A stretch of DNA of 64,000 nucleotides from Halomonas sp. CUBES01 (GTDB lineage Bacteria; Pseudomonadota; Gammaproteobacteria; Pseudomonadales; Halomonadaceae). Where the stretch lies: positions 310,001 through 374,000 of the forward strand of contig NZ_JAJLLW010000001.1 of the NCBI RefSeq assembly GCF_020991005.1. The letters run 5' to 3'. The translations under genes were made by a program, and so were the position numbers. The notes under the pieces were generated by a model. That model saw nothing but the letters and a program-made list of their open reading frames with translations. It had not been told where the DNA came from and made no database searches. Below are positions 32,920-41,624 of the stretch, piece by piece. Positions within the stretch are counted from its first letter, which is position 1. Every line of letters starts with the position of its first letter.

Positions 32920-34533
32920 ATGTGGATTCCTTGCTACGCCGTTACGACAAGGATCGTCACCTGCCTGCTGATGGGCCTGCTGAGCTGGCTGCCGATGACG
33001 GCGGCGGCCCAGCAACAGGACGGCCAGGCGTTACTCGAAGCGTTGGATACGCGCTCGTTCGACGATAAAGCCGCCGCCATCGACGCCATTATCGAAAGCG
33101 AGCAGTCGCGCGCAGATGTGTGGCTGCAGGCGTTGTTGGACAGTGACCTGCAGCGGCTGAAGGATGACGGGCGCTTTGTGATCGCGCTGGAAACGGCGGG
33201 TCTGGACGTCACTATTGAAGATGCGCTGACCGGCGAGGCGATGGGCGAGGTGAGTCGTCGCGACCTCGATCGTCTGACGATCAATAACGCACTTCGCAGC
33301 CAGTTGCGCTCGGCGATTTCGCTGGTCGAGCTTTATAACGGCGACGAGGACGCACGTCTTGACGCCGCCGAAGGGTTGATTGGCGACGTTGAGGAAGCCC
33401 AGGTCGAGCCGCTGACCAACCGACTCGACGAAGAGCCTTCGGCGGCCGTCCGCAATCGTTTGAACCAGGCGCTGGCGGTCTACCGCCTCAATCAGGGCGA
33501 CGTGGACGCCGTCGAGGTGCTCGCAGGAAGCTTGAACAGCAACATTCGGGTGGCGTTGAGCCGCGCTGCCCAATCGGATGACCCGCTAGTGGTCGACGCT
33601 GCCACCGCCGCCCTGGCCGATATCGAGCAAAACCTTAAAATCAACCGCGCCGCCGAGACGCTCTACTTTGGCCTCTCGATGGGCTCGGTGCTGGTGCTGG
33701 CGGCCATTGGCCTGGCGATCACCTTTGGCGTGATGGGCGTGATCAACATGGCCCACGGCGAGCTGATCATGCTGGGGGCCTATACCACCTGGGCGATGCA
33801 GCAGCTGCTGCCCGGTCAGCCGGGGCTGGCGCTGATACTGGCGATTCCGGCCGGGTTCATGGTGTCCGCCCTGGCGGGGGTGGCGATCGAGCGCGGCGTG
33901 ATTCAGTTTCTGAAAGGCCGCCCGCTGGAGACGTTGCTGGCCACGTTCGGTGTCAGCCTGATTCTTCAGCAGCTGGTACGCACGGTGATCTCGCCGCAAA
34001 ACCGCACGGTGATTACCCCGGAGTGGATGAGCGGTTCGCTGGTGGTCAACGACGCGCTTTCGTTAACGCTCAACCGGATGTATGTGCTCGGCTTTGCGCT
34101 GGTGGTGTTTGCGGCGCTGATCCTGGTGATGCGCCGCACGCGGCTGGGGCTTGAAGTCCGCGCCGTGACCCAGAACCGCGCCATGGCGCGTTCCATGGGC
34201 ATTCGCGCGACGCGGGTCGATATCATGACCTTCGCGCTGGGGTCCGGCGTGGCCGGGCTTGCCGGTGTGGCACTCTCCCAGCTCACCAACGTTGGCCCCA
34301 ACCTCGGCCAGAACTACATCATCGACTCCTTCATGGTGGTGGTGTTCGGCGGCGTAGGGAATCTCTGGGGCACGCTGGTGGCCGGCATGTCGCTGGGTAT
34401 CATCAACCAGGTGCTGGAACCCTGGGCCGGGGCGGTCCTCGCCAAGATCATCGTGCTGGTATTTATCATTCTGTTCATTCAAAAGCGCCCCCGCGGACTC
34501 TTTCCGCAGAAAGGCCGGGCGGCGGAGGGGTAA
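32920..34533 (+). CDS. urtB: Urea ABC transporter permease UrtB
   Basis: The protein has 537 residues from ATG 32920, which has AAAGGA upstream; an ATG at 32881 has none. A signal-like segment and a roughly 230-residue hydrophilic N-terminal region (residues about 25-235, HEAT-like helices) precede a LivH-type permease core with about eight helices: AITFGVMGVINMAHGELIML and FGGVGNLWGTLVAGMSLG. The long extracytoplasmic region is a known trait of proteobacterial UrtB. Confidence 0.94.
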   Translation: MWIPCYAVTTRIVTCLLMGLLSWLPMTAAAQQQDGQALLEALDTRSFDDKAAAIDAIIESEQSRADVWLQALLDSDLQRLKDDGRFVIALETAGLDVTIEDALTGEAMGEVSRRDLDRLTINNALRSQLRSAISLVELYNGDEDARLDAAEGLIGDVEEAQVEPLTNRLDEEPSAAVRNRLNQALAVYRLNQGDVDAVEVLAGSLNSNIRVALSRAAQSDDPLVVDAATAALADIEQNLKINRAAETLYFGLSMGSVLVLAAIGLAITFGVMGVINMAHGELIMLGAYTTWAMQQLLPGQPGLALILAIPAGFMVSALAGVAIERGVIQFLKGRPLETLLATFGVSLILQQLVRTVISPQNRTVITPEWMSGSLVVNDALSLTLNRMYVLGFALVVFAALILVMRRTRLGLEVRAVTQNRAMARSMGIRATRVDIMTFALGSGVAGLAGVALSQLTNVGPNLGQNYIIDSFMVVVFGGVGNLWGTLVAGMSLGIINQVLEPWAGAVLAKIIVLVFIILFIQKRPRGLFPQKGRAAEG

Positions 34534-34539
34534 TCGACT

Positions 34540-35664
34540 ATGTGGCTGACACGACCCTTCAACGAACGCTCGACGCAGATTTTCCTGCTCATCCTGATTG
34601 TGGCGGTCACTGCCGTGACGATACTGCACCTGGCCGTGCCTGAGGGGCATCCGCTTTACGTATCGGGCTACACGGTGGGGCTGCTGGGCAAGTATTTGAC
34701 CTATGCGCTGCTGGCCGTCGCGGTGGACCTGGTGTGGGGCTATCTGGGCATTCTGAGCCTTGGGCACGGTGCGTTTTTTGCCATCGGCGGTTATGCCATG
34801 GGCATGTACCTGATGCGCCAGATCGGCGACCGCGGCACCTACGGCGACCCGATACTGCCCGACTTCATGGTATTTCTGAACTGGGACAGTCTGCCCTGGT
34901 ACTGGCTCGGTTTCGATATGGCCTGGTTTGCCTTTGCCATGGTGTTGATAGCACCGGGGCTGCTGGCGCTGGTGTTCGGCTGGCTGGCTTTCCGCTCGCG
35001 GGTCACCGGGGTGTATCTGTCGATCATTACCCAGGCCATGACCTTTGCGCTGATGCTGGCGTTCTTCCGCAACGAGATGGGCTTTGGCGGCAATAACGGC
35101 CTCACCGATTTCCGCGAGCTGCTGGGCTTCGACCTGCGCAGCGAGGCCACCCGGCTAGGGCTGTTCATCGCCTCGGCGGTGGCCCTGGCGTTGGGCTACT
35201 GGCTGTGCCGCGCCATCGTGGGCAGCAAGCTTGGCCGGGTCTGCGTTGCCACCCGCGACGCCGAGGCGCGCACGCGCTTTCTTGGCTATCGGGTCGAGCG
35301 CTTCCAGCTGTTCGTGTTTGTTGTCTCCGCCATGCTGGCGGGGGTCGCCGGGGCGCTCTACGTGCCCCAGGTAGGGATTATCAATCCCAGCGAGTTCGAC
35401 CCGATTTTCTCCATCGAGGTGGTCCTGTGGGTGGCGCTGGGTGGCCGCGCCTCGCTGTATGGCGCGGTCATCGGCGCGGTGCTGGTCAACTACGCCAAGA
35501 CCGTGTTCACCGGCGTCATGCCCGATGCCTGGCTGTTCGCGCTGGGGGGGCTGTTTGTATTTGTCACGGTGTTCCTGCCCAAGGGGGTCGCCGGGCTGCT
35601 GGAGCGTCGTGCACGACGTCGAGACGATGCTGACGTAATGTCCGAAAAGGAGGCCACGGCATGA
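34540..35664 (+). CDS. urtC: Urea ABC transporter permease UrtC
   Basis: This is a LivM-type permease of 374 residues with about ten hydrophobic segments. Characteristic stretches are LVWGYLGILSLGHGAFFAIG near 65 and LWVALGGRASLYGAVIGA near 305. It follows urtB by 6 nt and overlaps urtD as ATGA. Confidence 0.94.
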   Translation: MWLTRPFNERSTQIFLLILIVAVTAVTILHLAVPEGHPLYVSGYTVGLLGKYLTYALLAVAVDLVWGYLGILSLGHGAFFAIGGYAMGMYLMRQIGDRGTYGDPILPDFMVFLNWDSLPWYWLGFDMAWFAFAMVLIAPGLLALVFGWLAFRSRVTGVYLSIITQAMTFALMLAFFRNEMGFGGNNGLTDFRELLGFDLRSEATRLGLFIASAVALALGYWLCRAIVGSKLGRVCVATRDAEARTRFLGYRVERFQLFVFVVSAMLAGVAGALYVPQVGIINPSEFDPIFSIEVVLWVALGGRASLYGAVIGAVLVNYAKTVFTGVMPDAWLFALGGLFVFVTVFLPKGVAGLLERRARRRDDADVMSEKEATA

Positions 35665-36494
35665 GTTTTTTCCAATCGCTGACCGAACGCGACCGGGTGT
35701 TCGACTTCATGACGCCCCAGTTATCGAAGGTGGACGTACGTCACGGGCCGATTCTCTACATGGAGGATGTCACCGTCAGCTTTGATGGCTTCAAGGCCAT
35801 CAACAACCTTAACCTGACCATCGACGACGGCGAGCTGCGCTGCATTATCGGCCCCAACGGGGCCGGTAAAACCACCATGATGGATATCATCACCGGCAAG
35901 ACGCGGCCTAACCAGGGCAGCGTATGGTTCGGCAGTCGGCACAACCTGTTACACATGAACGAGCCCGATATTGCCAGCCTGGGTATTGGCCGCAAGTTCC
36001 AGAAGCCCACGGTGTTCGAGGCGTTGACGGTATTTGAAAACCTGGAACTGGCGATGGCGGCGGACAAGCGTATTCTGCCCACGCTGACCGCGCGCATGAC
36101 CGGCGAGATCAAGGACCGCATTGACGAAGTGCTGGAAACCATTGGCCTGACGGCGCTGCGTCATCAGCCCGCGGGGATTCTTTCCCATGGCCAGAAGCAG
36201 TGGCTGGAAATCGGCATGCTGCTGATGCAGCGCCCACGCTTATTGCTGGTAGACGAGCCCGTCGCCGGGATGACCGAGCAGGAAATGGAACGCACCGCCG
36301 AGTTGCTCACCGGCCTGGCGGGTAAGCAGTCGGTAGTGGTGGTCGAGCACGACATGGGCTTTGTGCGCTCGATTGCCCGTCAGGTGACTGTCCTGCATCA
36401 GGGCAGCGTGCTGGCGGAAGGCACCATGGATGAGGTGTCCATGGATCCCAACGTGGTCGAGGTTTACCTGGGCGCAGACGAGGAGGCCGCCTGA
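35661..36494 (+). CDS. urtD: Urea ABC transporter ATPase UrtD
   Basis: This is a LivG-type ATPase of 277 residues. Walker A is GPNGAGKTTMMD, the signature is LSHGQKQWLEIGMLL, and Walker B is LLLVDEPVAGMTEQE. A roughly 35-residue N-terminal extension precedes the ABC core, as usual in UrtD. It shares one base with the urtE start. Confidence 0.95.
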   Translation: MSFFQSLTERDRVFDFMTPQLSKVDVRHGPILYMEDVTVSFDGFKAINNLNLTIDDGELRCIIGPNGAGKTTMMDIITGKTRPNQGSVWFGSRHNLLHMNEPDIASLGIGRKFQKPTVFEALTVFENLELAMAADKRILPTLTARMTGEIKDRIDEVLETIGLTALRHQPAGILSHGQKQWLEIGMLLMQRPRLLLVDEPVAGMTEQEMERTAELLTGLAGKQSVVVVEHDMGFVRSIARQVTVLHQGSVLAEGTMDEVSMDPNVVEVYLGADEEAA

Positions 36495-37201
36495 TGCTGG
36501 CGATCGAGAAGCTCAATCAGTTTTACGGCGAAAGCCACACCCTCTGGGATCTCGATCTTGAGGTGCCCGCAGGCCAGTGCACCTGCGTGATGGGTCGCAA
36601 CGGCGTGGGCAAAACCACGCTGCTGAAAGCCGTGATGGGCGAAGTGGCCGTCAAAGGTGGTGAGCTACGCTACACCGCCGACACCGGCGTGATTGAGCTG
36701 ACTAAAAAAGCCGTTGAGGCGCGCTCGCGGTTGGGGATTGGCTACGTGCCCCAGGGGCGGCAGATCTTTCCGCTGCTGACCGTGGAGGAGAATCTGCGCA
36801 CCGGCCTTGCCGCTCGCAGCGACGGGCTGAAGACAATCCCCGAGCGGGTCTATGAACTGTTCCCCGTGCTCAAGGAGATGAAACACCGCCGGGGCGGCGA
36901 CCTTTCCGGCGGGCAACAGCAGCAGCTGGCCATTGGCCGTGCATTGGTGATTGAGCCCAAAATGCTGATTCTGGACGAGCCAGGGGAGGGCATTCAGCCC
37001 AATATCGTCGCTCAAATCGGCCAGGTGATCCGTCAGTTGATCAACGAGGATGGCCTAACGGTGCTGCTGGTGGAGCAGAAGCTGCCCTTTGCCCGTAAGT
37101 ACGCCGACCGCTTTGTGATCATGGATCGCGGTCGCCCGGTGGCCAAAGGGGAAATCAGCGAGCTCTCCAATGAGCTGATCAAGCAGCATCTGACGGTTTA
37201 A
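36494..37201 (+). CDS. urtE: Urea ABC transporter ATPase UrtE
   Basis: This is a LivF-type ATPase of 235 residues. Walker A is GRNGVGKTTLLKAVMG, the signature is LSGGQQQQLAIGRAL, and Walker B is LILDEPGEGIQPNI. The PGEGIQPN phrase is typical of UrtE. It is last in the operon and is followed by a terminator. Two pieces of its coding sequence reappear, degraded, at 41253-41350. Confidence 0.95.
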   Translation: MLAIEKLNQFYGESHTLWDLDLEVPAGQCTCVMGRNGVGKTTLLKAVMGEVAVKGGELRYTADTGVIELTKKAVEARSRLGIGYVPQGRQIFPLLTVEENLRTGLAARSDGLKTIPERVYELFPVLKEMKHRRGGDLSGGQQQQLAIGRALVIEPKMLILDEPGEGIQPNIVAQIGQVIRQLINEDGLTVLLVEQKLPFARKYADRFVIMDRGRPVAKGEISELSNELIKQHLTV

Positions 37202-37233
37202 GTTATCCACACCCGGTTACCGCCTGCCCGGCC

Positions 37234-37263
37234 AAGCGGCTGTCGAAAGGCGGTCGCTTTTTT
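37234..37263 (+). terminator. Terminator of the urt operon
   Basis: An 11-bp stem (AAGCGGCTGTC with GGCGGTCGCTT, three G-U pairs) closes on a GAAA tetraloop and runs into six Ts. Confidence 0.75.
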
Positions 37264-37298
37264 GTGCGCGGATGAGCGGTGTTTCCAAAAGCTGGGCT

Positions 37299-38210
37299 TC
37301 AAATGCTGGGCGGCGGCGCCTGGCGTGCCCGTTGGCGTTTGACCCGTTGGGTAATCACGCCGTAGCGTGGCCCGGCCAGAAAGGCAAGCATCAGGAATAC
37401 GCCGGTCATGACGGCCATCATGCCGCCAATGGAGACGTTGAGATACACGGCGAGGTAGTAGCCAGAAATACTCGAGGCGATAGAAATGAGCGCACCGATG
37501 ATAAACATCATCCACAGCCGGTCGGTCAGCAAATAGGCGGCGGAGGCGGGCACAATGGCAAAGGCGATAAACAGCACCGCACCTACCGCATCAAAGGCCG
37601 CCACGGCAGTGGAACTAGTTAGCATCAGCAGCACATAGAAAAGAATCGAGGGCATAAAACCAAACGTTTTGGCCAGCGCCGGATCGAAGGTGGCCAGTTT
37701 TAGTTCCTTATAAAAGAGCCCGATAAACGCGTAGTTGAGCACCGTCATCACGCTCATCGATACCAGCGCCTGGGGGATGGGCAGGCCGAAGATGTCGAGG
37801 GTATCCAGCCAGACAAAACCGATCTCACCGAGCAGCACAGTATGCGTGTCGATATGCACATCATTGGCATAAATATTCAACAGCAGCACGCCGATAGAAA
37901 ACAGCGCCGGGAAGACCAGGCCGATAGCGGTATCCTGCTTGACCCGTTTGGTGCTCGCCAAGGCTTCGGTGAGCAGCACGGTCAACAGGCCGGTGAGGGC
38001 GGCCCCGATCAGTTGTACCGGCCCGCTCTGTTGCTTGGTCAGCAGCCAGACGATGACGATGCCAAATACAATCGAATGGCTGATGGCGTCGGATAACATG
38101 CTGTTGCCGCGCAGCACTAAAAAGGTGCCCACCGCCGAGGAGGCGATGCCTACCATCGCGCCCACAAGCATAATGGGCAGGGCAGTGGTGGTCAGTAGCT
38201 CGGCTATCAT
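37299..38210 (-). CDS. Mn/Zn/Fe-type ABC transporter permease (second)
   Basis: This is a family-9 metal permease of 303 residues with about nine hydrophobic segments. It carries the family phrase RGNSMLSDAISHSIVFG near 35 and FDAVGAVLFIAFAIVPASAAYLL near 205. Its start overlaps the stop of the upstream permease as ATGA, implying a heterodimeric channel. It is last in a four-gene operon and converges with urtE. Confidence 0.9.
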   Translation of the reverse strand: MIAELLTTTALPIMLVGAMVGIASSAVGTFLVLRGNSMLSDAISHSIVFGIVIVWLLTKQQSGPVQLIGAALTGLLTVLLTEALASTKRVKQDTAIGLVFPALFSIGVLLLNIYANDVHIDTHTVLLGEIGFVWLDTLDIFGLPIPQALVSMSVMTVLNYAFIGLFYKELKLATFDPALAKTFGFMPSILFYVLLMLTSSTAVAAFDAVGAVLFIAFAIVPASAAYLLTDRLWMMFIIGALISIASSISGYYLAVYLNVSIGGMMAVMTGVFLMLAFLAGPRYGVITQRVKRQRARQAPPPSI

Positions 38211-39313
38211 GATGCTAATTCCTCAAAGGCCGCGACCACTCTTCTCGCCTCCGCCTGGCCCTGTGCCGTTAGCCCCCAGCCGCCGTCGCCTGGGGTGGCA
38301 CCGCGCGGAGAGCGGGTTAGGTAGCCTTGCTGTTTAAGCTTGTTGAGCATCCTGCGTGAACCGAGTGTTGAAGGGGCGCATGAGGGATCGGCCGAGTGTT
38401 TATATAGCGCATACAGTAGCTGCTGTTTCTGCAGCGCTGACTTCTGGCGATAGTGCTTTATCACACCCCACAGCAGGCCACGGCCGGGCGCCAATGCCAA
38501 CGATATAAGCACAATGACGGTGGCGGTAAGGACAATCAGCGGGCCGGTTGCCAGGCCCCGCGATAGGGTGCTGATGGTCGCCCCTGACACGCCACTGACA
38601 ATGCCGACGCCTGCGGCGATGGTGAGCATGCCGCCCAGGTGGCGGCTCCACTGTCGCGCGGCGGCCGCGGGTGCCACGATCATGGCGGCCATCAAAATCA
38701 CACCGACCATCTGCAGGCCGACGACGACCGCTAGCGCCACCATAGCGGTGAGCGATGCCTCGATCACGGTGATAGGCATGCCGAGCGTACGGGCGTACTC
38801 CGCATCAAAGGTGACCAGCTTGGCCTGTTTCCAGAACACGGCAAGCAACAGCAGCGTGACCAGCGTAATGCTGCCCATCACCCATAAATCGGAGCGCAGC
38901 GTCGCGGCGGCCTGGCCGAAAAGAAAGGCCTCAAGACCGCCCTGGGAGGCGTTGTTGGTGCTCTGGATATAGGTGAGCAGAACGATACCCACGGCAAAAA
39001 AGATACTCAGGCAGGCGCCCAGGGCTGCGTCCGTTTTCAGGCGGCTTAAGCGCGTCAGCATGAGCATGATCAGCGCGGCGGCGGAGCCGGTGATCAGTGA
39101 ACCCATAATAATCCCGCCAATATCCCGGCTGCCGGTGATGATAAAGCTTAAACAGATGCCGGGAAGGGCGGCGTGGGAAATCGCGTCTCCCAGCAGGCTT
39201 TGGCGACGCAGCACCGCAAAACAGCCCAGCGGACCGCTGATCAGCCCCAGCAGCGAGGCGCCAATGACGACATTCTGAAAGGTGTAGTCAGATAAAAGCT
39301 CAAGCCACACCAT
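38207..39313 (-). CDS. Metal ABC permease with a C-terminal winged-helix-like tail
   Basis: The protein has 368 residues. The permease core (about 1-290) has RQSLLGDAISHAALPGICL and VGVILMAAMIVAPAAAARQW. After the last helix a cytoplasmic tail of about 75 residues (QQLLYALYKHS, SRRMLNKLKQQGYLTRS, GWGLTAQGQAEARRVV) has the helix and wing pattern of a DtxR/MntR-like DNA-binding or regulatory domain. It overlaps the following permease and is 3 nt after the ATPase gene. Confidence 0.88.
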   Translation of the reverse strand: MVWLELLSDYTFQNVVIGASLLGLISGPLGCFAVLRRQSLLGDAISHAALPGICLSFIITGSRDIGGIIMGSLITGSAAALIMLMLTRLSRLKTDAALGACLSIFFAVGIVLLTYIQSTNNASQGGLEAFLFGQAAATLRSDLWVMGSITLVTLLLLAVFWKQAKLVTFDAEYARTLGMPITVIEASLTAMVALAVVVGLQMVGVILMAAMIVAPAAAARQWSRHLGGMLTIAAGVGIVSGVSGATISTLSRGLATGPLIVLTATVIVLISLALAPGRGLLWGVIKHYRQKSALQKQQLLYALYKHSADPSCAPSTLGSRRMLNKLKQQGYLTRSPRGATPGDGGWGLTAQGQAEARRVVAAFEELAS

Positions 39314-39316
39314 AGG

Positions 39317-40099
39317 TTACTTCACCTTTGAAGTGGCAAACATTAATGATTCATTCTCATTAAGTAGCGCGATTTGGCCGCCGTAAGCCTGGCGCAGGTG
39401 ATCGATCTTGAACACCTCCTCGGCCTTGCCGCTGGCGATGACGCGCACGTTGAGTAGCAGTAGCCAGTCAAAGTAGGTGCGCACCGTTTGCAGATCGTGG
39501 TGTACCACGATCAGCGTCTTACCCGCGTCGCGCAGGCGGCGCAGGATATCGATAATGGCCCGCTCGGTGGTGGCATCGACGCCCGCCATGGGTTCATCAA
39601 GAAAATACACATCGGCTTGCTGCACCAGCGCACGGGCCAAAAATACGCGCTGCTGCTGGCCACCTGAGAGCTGGCTAATCTGGCGCTCAGCCATTGCGCT
39701 CATACCGACCATCTCAAGGGCTTCCTGCGCCTCGTGGCGCTCTTTTCGCCCCGGTCTTCTGAGCCAACCCAAGCGCCCGTAAAGCCCCATGGTGACCACA
39801 TCCAGTGCCGTGGTGGGAAAATCCCAGTCAACGCTTGAGCGCTGTGGCACATAGCCCACTCGTTTACGCTGCGTGGCGTAGGGCCGCCCATGCACCATCA
39901 CCTCGCCTGACAACGACGGCACCAGCCCAAGCAGGCTTTTGATCAACGTGCTCTTGCCCGCCCCGTTAGGGCCGACAATGCCGGCCATGACACCGGCGGG
40001 GATATCCAGATCGATATCCCAAAGCACGGGCTGGTTATGGTAGCTCACCGTCAGGTTTTTAATGCTCAGTGCGGTGTCTGTAAGGTCGGATGTCGCCAT
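39317..40099 (-). CDS. Mn/Zn/Fe-type ABC transporter ATPase
   Basis: The protein has 260 residues with Walker A GPNGAGKSTLIKSLLGL, signature LSGGQQQRVFLARALVQ and Walker B VYFLDEPMAGVDATTE. The PQRSSVDWDFPTTALDVV segment is typical of metal-uptake ATPases (MntB/SitB/ZnuC type). It lies 23 nt after the binding-protein gene. Confidence 0.92.
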   Translation of the reverse strand: MATSDLTDTALSIKNLTVSYHNQPVLWDIDLDIPAGVMAGIVGPNGAGKSTLIKSLLGLVPSLSGEVMVHGRPYATQRKRVGYVPQRSSVDWDFPTTALDVVTMGLYGRLGWLRRPGRKERHEAQEALEMVGMSAMAERQISQLSGGQQQRVFLARALVQQADVYFLDEPMAGVDATTERAIIDILRRLRDAGKTLIVVHHDLQTVRTYFDWLLLLNVRVIASGKAEEVFKIDHLRQAYGGQIALLNENESLMFATSKVK

Positions 40100-40122
40100 G
40101 GATGCACTACCTTATCGAATGC

Positions 40123-41091
40123 TTATTGAGCGAGTTGCCACTCGCTGGCCCAGTCATTCAGTGCCTTTGGCAGCGGGGCCAAGGAACCGCCTAGCGCCTC
40201 GACAATGTGCTGGGTGTTACGGTAGATCATGCCCATATAGGTACCATCTACCGTGCCTTCATCGCCCATGGCGTCGGAGTAAAGCTGGCCGCCGATGGTC
40301 ACATCATGGCCGCGCTGCCTTGCCGCATCGATCACTGCCTGAATGGTGCGCGGGTTGATCGTGCTTTCGATAAATACCGCAGGCACGTTATGGGCAACGA
40401 CGCTATCTGCCATGCTACGAATATCGGCGATCCCGGTTTCGGTTTCGGTACTGATGCCCTGAATCCCTTCCACCTCAATGTCATAGGCACGGCCAAAGTA
40501 GCTGAACGCGTCGTGGGCGGTGACAAGAATACGCTGCGCTTCGGGGATGCGGGCAATGCTCTCTTTAACCCACTCATGCAGGGCTAGCAACTGAGCCTGA
40601 TAACGCTCGGTATTGGTTTCAATCGTCGTGGCGCACTCAGGGTGTGCCTCGCTAAAGGCATCGCTCAGGGTGGGCAATGTCTGGGCCCATAAAGAGACAT
40701 CCATCCACAGGTGCGGGTCGACCCCGTAGACATCCTGAGCGGTGATCAACGACGCCGGATCAATGGAAGCGGGCGCCACGGCAAGCGTAGGTGTTCGTGC
40801 CGAGAAATTCTCCAGCACACTCCCCAGCTGTCCTTCCAATGAGTAGCCTGAATAGAGAATGTGGTCGGCGCCTCGCAGCAAGGCCACGTCGCTAGCGCTT
40901 GCCTGATACAGATGGGGGTCTACGCCGGGGCCCATCATGGCTTCCACGTTAACGCATTCGCCGCCTACTTCCTGCGCTACATCGGCAATCATTCCAATCG
41001 TTGCCACCACGTTTAAGGGTGTTTCATCGGCCGTTGCCAACGCACTAAAAGGCAGCGTTGCCAATAGCACCACAGCATGTTTTGTGACCAT
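40123..41091 (-). CDS. Metal-binding periplasmic protein (TroA/MntA family)
   Basis: This is a cluster 9 binding protein of 322 residues from ATG 41091, which has CTGGAG upstream; a longer frame to 41214 lacks similarity. The signal peptide ends SALAT. Likely metal ligands are the His in GVDPHLYQAS, the His in VDPHLWMDVS and LVTAHDAFSYFG, and the Glu/Asp in FIESTINPRT and the DAMGDEG region. There is no His-rich loop of the ZnuA type, which favours manganese (or ferrous iron) over zinc. The rest of the operon runs leftward from here. Confidence 0.9.
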   Translation of the reverse strand: MVTKHAVVLLATLPFSALATADETPLNVVATIGMIADVAQEVGGECVNVEAMMGPGVDPHLYQASASDVALLRGADHILYSGYSLEGQLGSVLENFSARTPTLAVAPASIDPASLITAQDVYGVDPHLWMDVSLWAQTLPTLSDAFSEAHPECATTIETNTERYQAQLLALHEWVKESIARIPEAQRILVTAHDAFSYFGRAYDIEVEGIQGISTETETGIADIRSMADSVVAHNVPAVFIESTINPRTIQAVIDAARQRGHDVTIGGQLYSDAMGDEGTVDGTYMGMIYRNTQHIVEALGGSLAPLPKALNDWASEWQLAQ

Positions 41092-41185
41092 GACTAGACT
41101 CCAGGCTCGGCATGAGGTGGATGGTAGATAAAGCCGTGTATCTTTCGATGGTTTTTCAGTCAAGAAACAAGTATAGCCTTGGCTA

Positions 41186-41214
41186 ATCCTGTGTCGCAAT
41201 GACCTCAATGTCAA
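41186..41214 (-). promoter_or_regulatory. Candidate promoter of the metal-transporter operon
   Basis: On the minus strand a perfect TTGACA (41209-41214) is followed after 17 nt by CAGGAT (41186-41191). A better -10, TATACT, lies 16 nt further downstream (41170-41175). I see no Fur, Zur or MntR box that I would defend. Confidence 0.35.
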
Positions 41215-41252
41215 GCGGATAAAAGGCGCATAAAGGGACTGAGGAGGTCTAG

Positions 41253-41350
41253 GTGGCCGTCAATAGTGGTGAGCTGCGATACATCGCCTAAGCTGACAAG
41301 GTGCGAGGGCTGTCCAAGGCACTGATCAAGCAGCATCTGGCGATGTCATT
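41253..41350 (+). pseudogene. urtE remnant with a large internal deletion
   Basis: 41253-41287 matches urtE 36644-36678 at most positions, with shared words GTGGCCGTCAA, GTGGTGAGCT and CGCC. 41317-41340 matches the urtE 3' end at 37167-37190 (shared CTGATCAAGCAGCATCTG). About 450 bp of urtE is missing between the two pieces, and the frame is broken. It lies on the ureD side of the metal-transporter operon. The rest of the 533-nt gap to ureD holds the metal-operon promoter region, no other gene that I can see, and the ure promoter. Confidence 0.75.
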
Positions 41351-41566
41351 TATCCTCGCCGGCCCAGTGCTTTGAGTTGGGCGGGCATGACGGCGCCTCG
41401 GTCGTTGCGACGGTTCAGCACGGCAGAAGGGAAATCCGCATGGCGTGCCATTGTGGTGCTTTAAAAGCTTTGGATGTTCCTTATTGGTGCAATAAACCTT
41501 TGATGACCACCTCGGCTTTCCACTGAGATCTCCGCCAGGTCGGGGTGCCACCGCTTTTCACCATTT

Positions 41567-41582
41567 TGGCGCATAAATTGCA
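41567..41582 (+). promoter_or_regulatory. Sigma-54 promoter of the ure operon
   Basis: TGGCGC-ATAAA-TTGCA matches the -24/-12 consensus with exact spacing, and its TGGCGC is identical to the urt promoter. Transcription would start near 41594, about 31 nt before ureD. One weak NtrC-like dyad, TGTTC-N7-GTGCA, lies near 41473-41489. Confidence 0.75.
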
Positions 41583-41624
41583 GTGGTTAGTAAAAGGCTG
41601 ACTGTAAGGACGCGATAGCACCCC

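Noticed and set aside
41440..41489. Possible tandem NtrC sites upstream of the ure promoter
   Set aside because: Only TGTTC-N7-GTGCA fits the dyad spacing, with a poor left half. A second site 32 bp away does not have TGC-N11-GCA, so I do not call an array.
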